DNA of 7,100 bases. It comes from Turicibacter sp. UBA7094 (GTDB lineage: Bacteria; Bacillota_I; Bacilli_A; MOL361; Turicibacteraceae). How positions within the stretch are numbered: position 1 is the first letter of the stretch; each line of letters starts with the position of its first letter. The position numbers and the translations under genes were made by a program. The notes beneath the pieces were generated by a model. It saw only the letters and a program-made list of their open reading frames with translations, did no database searches and was not told the origin of the DNA. This document shows positions 5,969 to 7,100 of this stretch, piece after piece. Location of the stretch: NCBI GenBank assembly GCA_002493395.1, contig DKYS01000130.1:974-8073 (forward strand). The letters are read 5' to 3'.

Positions 5969-6523
5969 ATGAAAAAAACTCATTCCATTAAAACGGTGGT
6001 TGCCATTGGGATTGGGGCGGCAATTTTTGTCGTTCTTTCTCGATTTGCTTCCATTCCCTCAGGAATTCCAAATACAAGTTTAGAAACAGCGTATGCGGTT
6101 TTAGCGCTGATTGCTGTTCTTTATGGTCCACTCGCCGGTTTTGCGACTGGATTAATCGGCCACTTTTTAAAAGACGTTCTTATTTTCGGTTCGCCTTGGT
6201 TTAGCTGGATTATTGCGTCGGCGATGATTGGTCTCGTTCTTGGCTTGTCTGCGAAGCTTCTTAAAATCGAAGACGGCTATTTTGGAGTGAAGGAGCTAAT
6301 CTTATTTAACGTCGCCCAAATTGTGGCTAATATCGTTGGTTGGTTTATCGTGGCACCCACACTCGACGTTCTCATTTACGCTGAACCCGCAGATAAAGTT
6401 TATTTGCAAGGGATGGTGGCCGGATGCGCGAACATGCTCACAGTTGGCATTTTAGGTTCGTTGTTAGTGAATGCGTATGCGAAGACGCGGATTAAAAAAG
6501 GAAGTCTCGTGATGGAAGATTAG
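5969..6523 (+). CDS. ECF transporter S component, UPF0397 family
   Basis: The 184-residue, very hydrophobic membrane protein has about five to six predicted spans (roughly 8-26, 40-67, 78-98, 108-137 and 148-172). It carries the UPF0397 hallmarks: a proline-rich IPSGIPNTSLETAYAV near the N terminus, and GPLAGFATGLIGHFLKD (53-69). Proteins of this family are the substrate-capture (S) subunits of energy-coupling factor importers, which work with a T membrane protein and ABC ATPases. Databases often label them riboflavin-type, but the substrate of UPF0397 members is not settled. The transport ATPase start at 6793 supports the role. Unusually, a terminator and a separate promoter intervene between the two genes. 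The length is normal for the family, and the start is supported by AAGGAG eight bases upstream. Confidence 0.9.
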   Translation: MKKTHSIKTVVAIGIGAAIFVVLSRFASIPSGIPNTSLETAYAVLALIAVLYGPLAGFATGLIGHFLKDVLIFGSPWFSWIIASAMIGLVLGLSAKLLKIEDGYFGVKELILFNVAQIVANIVGWFIVAPTLDVLIYAEPADKVYLQGMVAGCANMLTVGILGSLLVNAYAKTRIKKGSLVMED

Positions 6524-6532
6524 TTGATAAGT

Positions 6533-6572
6533 AAAAGGTGATCGTTTCTTAAAGGAAGGGTCACTTTTTTTT
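6533..6572 (+). terminator. Terminator between the S component and the ATPase gene
   Basis: AAAAGGTGATC (6533-6543) pairs with GGTCACTTTTT (6559-6569), an 11-bp stem with two G-U pairs. The T-run extends to 6572. It begins ten bases after the S-component stop and should limit co-transcription with the downstream transporter genes. Confidence 0.8.
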
Positions 6573-6604
6573 GTTAAAGACATTAAAGGATGATTAAAGG
6601 AAGG
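6549..6604 (+). repeat. Three TTAAAGGA direct repeats
   Basis: TTAAAGGA occurs at 6549-6556, 6583-6590 and 6594-6601. The first and third extend to the 11-mer TTAAAGGAAGG, and the second and third are spaced exactly 11 bases apart. The first copy lies in the terminator loop. They may be regulator sites or chance purine-rich repeats. Confidence 0.4.
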
Positions 6605-6663
6605 TGAGGTTGTCCATACCAATGGTTAGGATGACGCTTTTATTATCAAGGATTCACGCGATA

Positions 6664-6702
6664 AATAACAAAATCGTGTGTTATTCGACAAAGGTGTGTT
6701 AT
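6664..6702. promoter_or_regulatory. Candidate operator: three TGTTATW half-sites
   Basis: AATAACA (6664-6670) and TGTTATT (6679-6685) form a perfect 7-bp inverted repeat with an eight-base spacer. A third half-site, TGTTATA (6697-6703), overlaps the -10. The longer GTGTGTTAT is a direct repeat at 6676-6684 and 6694-6702, 18 bases apart. Placement across the -35 and -10 suits a repressor. I do not recognise the regulator. Confidence 0.45.
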
Positions 6703-6705
6703 AAT
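6697..6705 (+). promoter_or_regulatory. Extended -10 promoter of the ABC ATPase gene
   Basis: TGTTATAAT is a perfect extended -10 element (TGnTATAAT). The -35 position, TGTGTT (6677-6682), is poor, which is usual for extended -10 promoters. Transcription would start near 6712, leaving a leader of about 80 bases. Confidence 0.65.
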
Positions 6706-6718
6706 AGGAAAGTTGACG

Positions 6719-6761
6719 CGTGATTCATTCGTAATATTTTAAATGGAGGTCACGATTTTTT
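6719..6761 (+). terminator. Possible leader attenuator before the ABC ATPase
   Basis: CGTGATTCATT (6719-6729) can pair with AATG (6742-6745) and GGTCACG (6748-6754), leaving GA as a bulge. This gives 11 pairs, two of them G-U. It is followed by A and six T residues (6756-6761). The hairpin begins only a few bases after the predicted transcription start and buries a GGAGGT sequence (6745-6750). It could be a conditional terminator, but the stem is modest and no alternative antiterminator was found. Confidence 0.4.
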
Positions 6762-6792
6762 ACTTTAATAACTAAGAGAAAGGATGGGACGG

Positions 6793-7100
6793 ATGAGAAA
6801 ACCAATGATTGAATTTGAAGATTTTAGCTTTCAGTACCATGTCCAATCATGTCCAACCCTTAAGCATATTCAGTTAACGATTTATGAAGGTGAGAAAGTG
6901 CTGATTGTCGGGCCATCGGGATCAGGAAAGAGTACGCTTGCTCACTGTATCAACGGCTTAATTCCGCATATTTATCGAGGAGAGACGACAGGTTCGTTTA
7001 AAATCAATGGGCAGGATGCGTTATCGAAATCGATTTTTGAACGGTCAATGATTGTGGGGACGGTTTTACAAAATCCGGATGACCAGTTTATTGGATTGAC
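6793..7100 (+). CDS. ECF-type ABC transporter ATP-binding protein (5' part)
   Basis: Only the first 102 codons are present; the gene continues past the window. The ATG has AAAGGA (6779-6784) eight bases upstream; an in-frame ATG at 6805 lacks such a site. Visible motifs are the A-loop tyrosine Y15, Walker A GPSGSGKST (40-48), NGLIPHIYRGETTG (54-67) and the Q-loop region VLQNPDDQFIG (91-101, Q93). This is the typical pattern of energy-coupling factor ATPases. The partner of UPF0397 S components is normally a double-length ATPase with two nucleotide-binding domains, followed by a T-component membrane protein. I infer the same here, but both lie beyond the window. It would energise uptake of the unknown UPF0397 substrate at the inner face of the membrane. 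Confidence 0.88.
   Translation, partial: MRKPMIEFEDFSFQYHVQSCPTLKHIQLTIYEGEKVLIVGPSGSGKSTLAHCINGLIPHIYRGETTGSFKINGQDALSKSIFERSMIVGTVLQNPDDQFIGL

Noticed and set aside
6743..6775. 10-residue leader peptide frame (ATG 6743 to TAA 6775) in the ATPase leader
   Set aside because: It has no Shine-Dalgarno upstream, the frame begins inside the hairpin, and the residue run is not suggestive of amino-acid-responsive attenuation.
6741..6792. preQ1-like ending (TAATAACTAAG before the ribosome binding site)
   Set aside because: The P1 hairpin and conserved loop that must precede the A-rich tail are missing, so the likeness is limited to a common AT-rich string.

Overview
The window looks like chromosomal DNA of a low-GC Gram-positive bacterium (Bacillota). 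The signs are AT-rich codon use, strong GGAGG-type ribosome binding sites, sigma-A-like promoters, many short hairpin-plus-T-tract terminators, and a UPF0397-type ECF transporter gene. A gut Firmicute such as Turicibacter or an Erysipelotrichales relative would fit, but the genus is a guess. All recognisable genes lie on the + strand, in short, separately terminated units.

Layout. Positions 1-28 are the terminator of a gene lying left of the window. Positions 29-502 contain no convincing gene but carry a run of potential hairpins and an 18-bp perfect palindrome. Positions 503-2239 encode a family-2 glycosyltransferase with a TPR-rich C-terminal half, ending in its own terminator. Positions 2263-2738 are a second gene-poor stretch with one weak open frame. 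A two-gene operon follows (2782-3792 and 3795-4418): a protein of unknown function, then a small protein with the histidine/aspartate pattern of the zinc-dependent phospholipase C-like fold, closed by a perfect 10-bp terminator. Just after it, at 4469-4512, is a short sequence resembling the right end of an IS200/IS605-family element with no transposase nearby. Next is an HI0933-type flavoprotein (4658-5890), most likely starting at TTG.

The right-hand end encodes parts of a vitamin-type ECF importer. The UPF0397 membrane S component (5969-6523) has a near-consensus promoter. The first part of its likely partner, a two-domain ABC ATPase, begins at 6793 and runs off the window. Relatives usually have these genes back to back. 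Here they are separated by a terminator, a stretch of short repeats, a new extended -10 promoter overlapped by three TGTTATW-type half-sites, and a terminator-like leader hairpin. This suggests that ATPase expression is controlled separately.

No complete undescribed system is evident. The items most worth a second look are the split ECF locus and its control region, the solo IS605-like end, the unknown protein with an HAFTH motif, and the structured 5' intergenic region.
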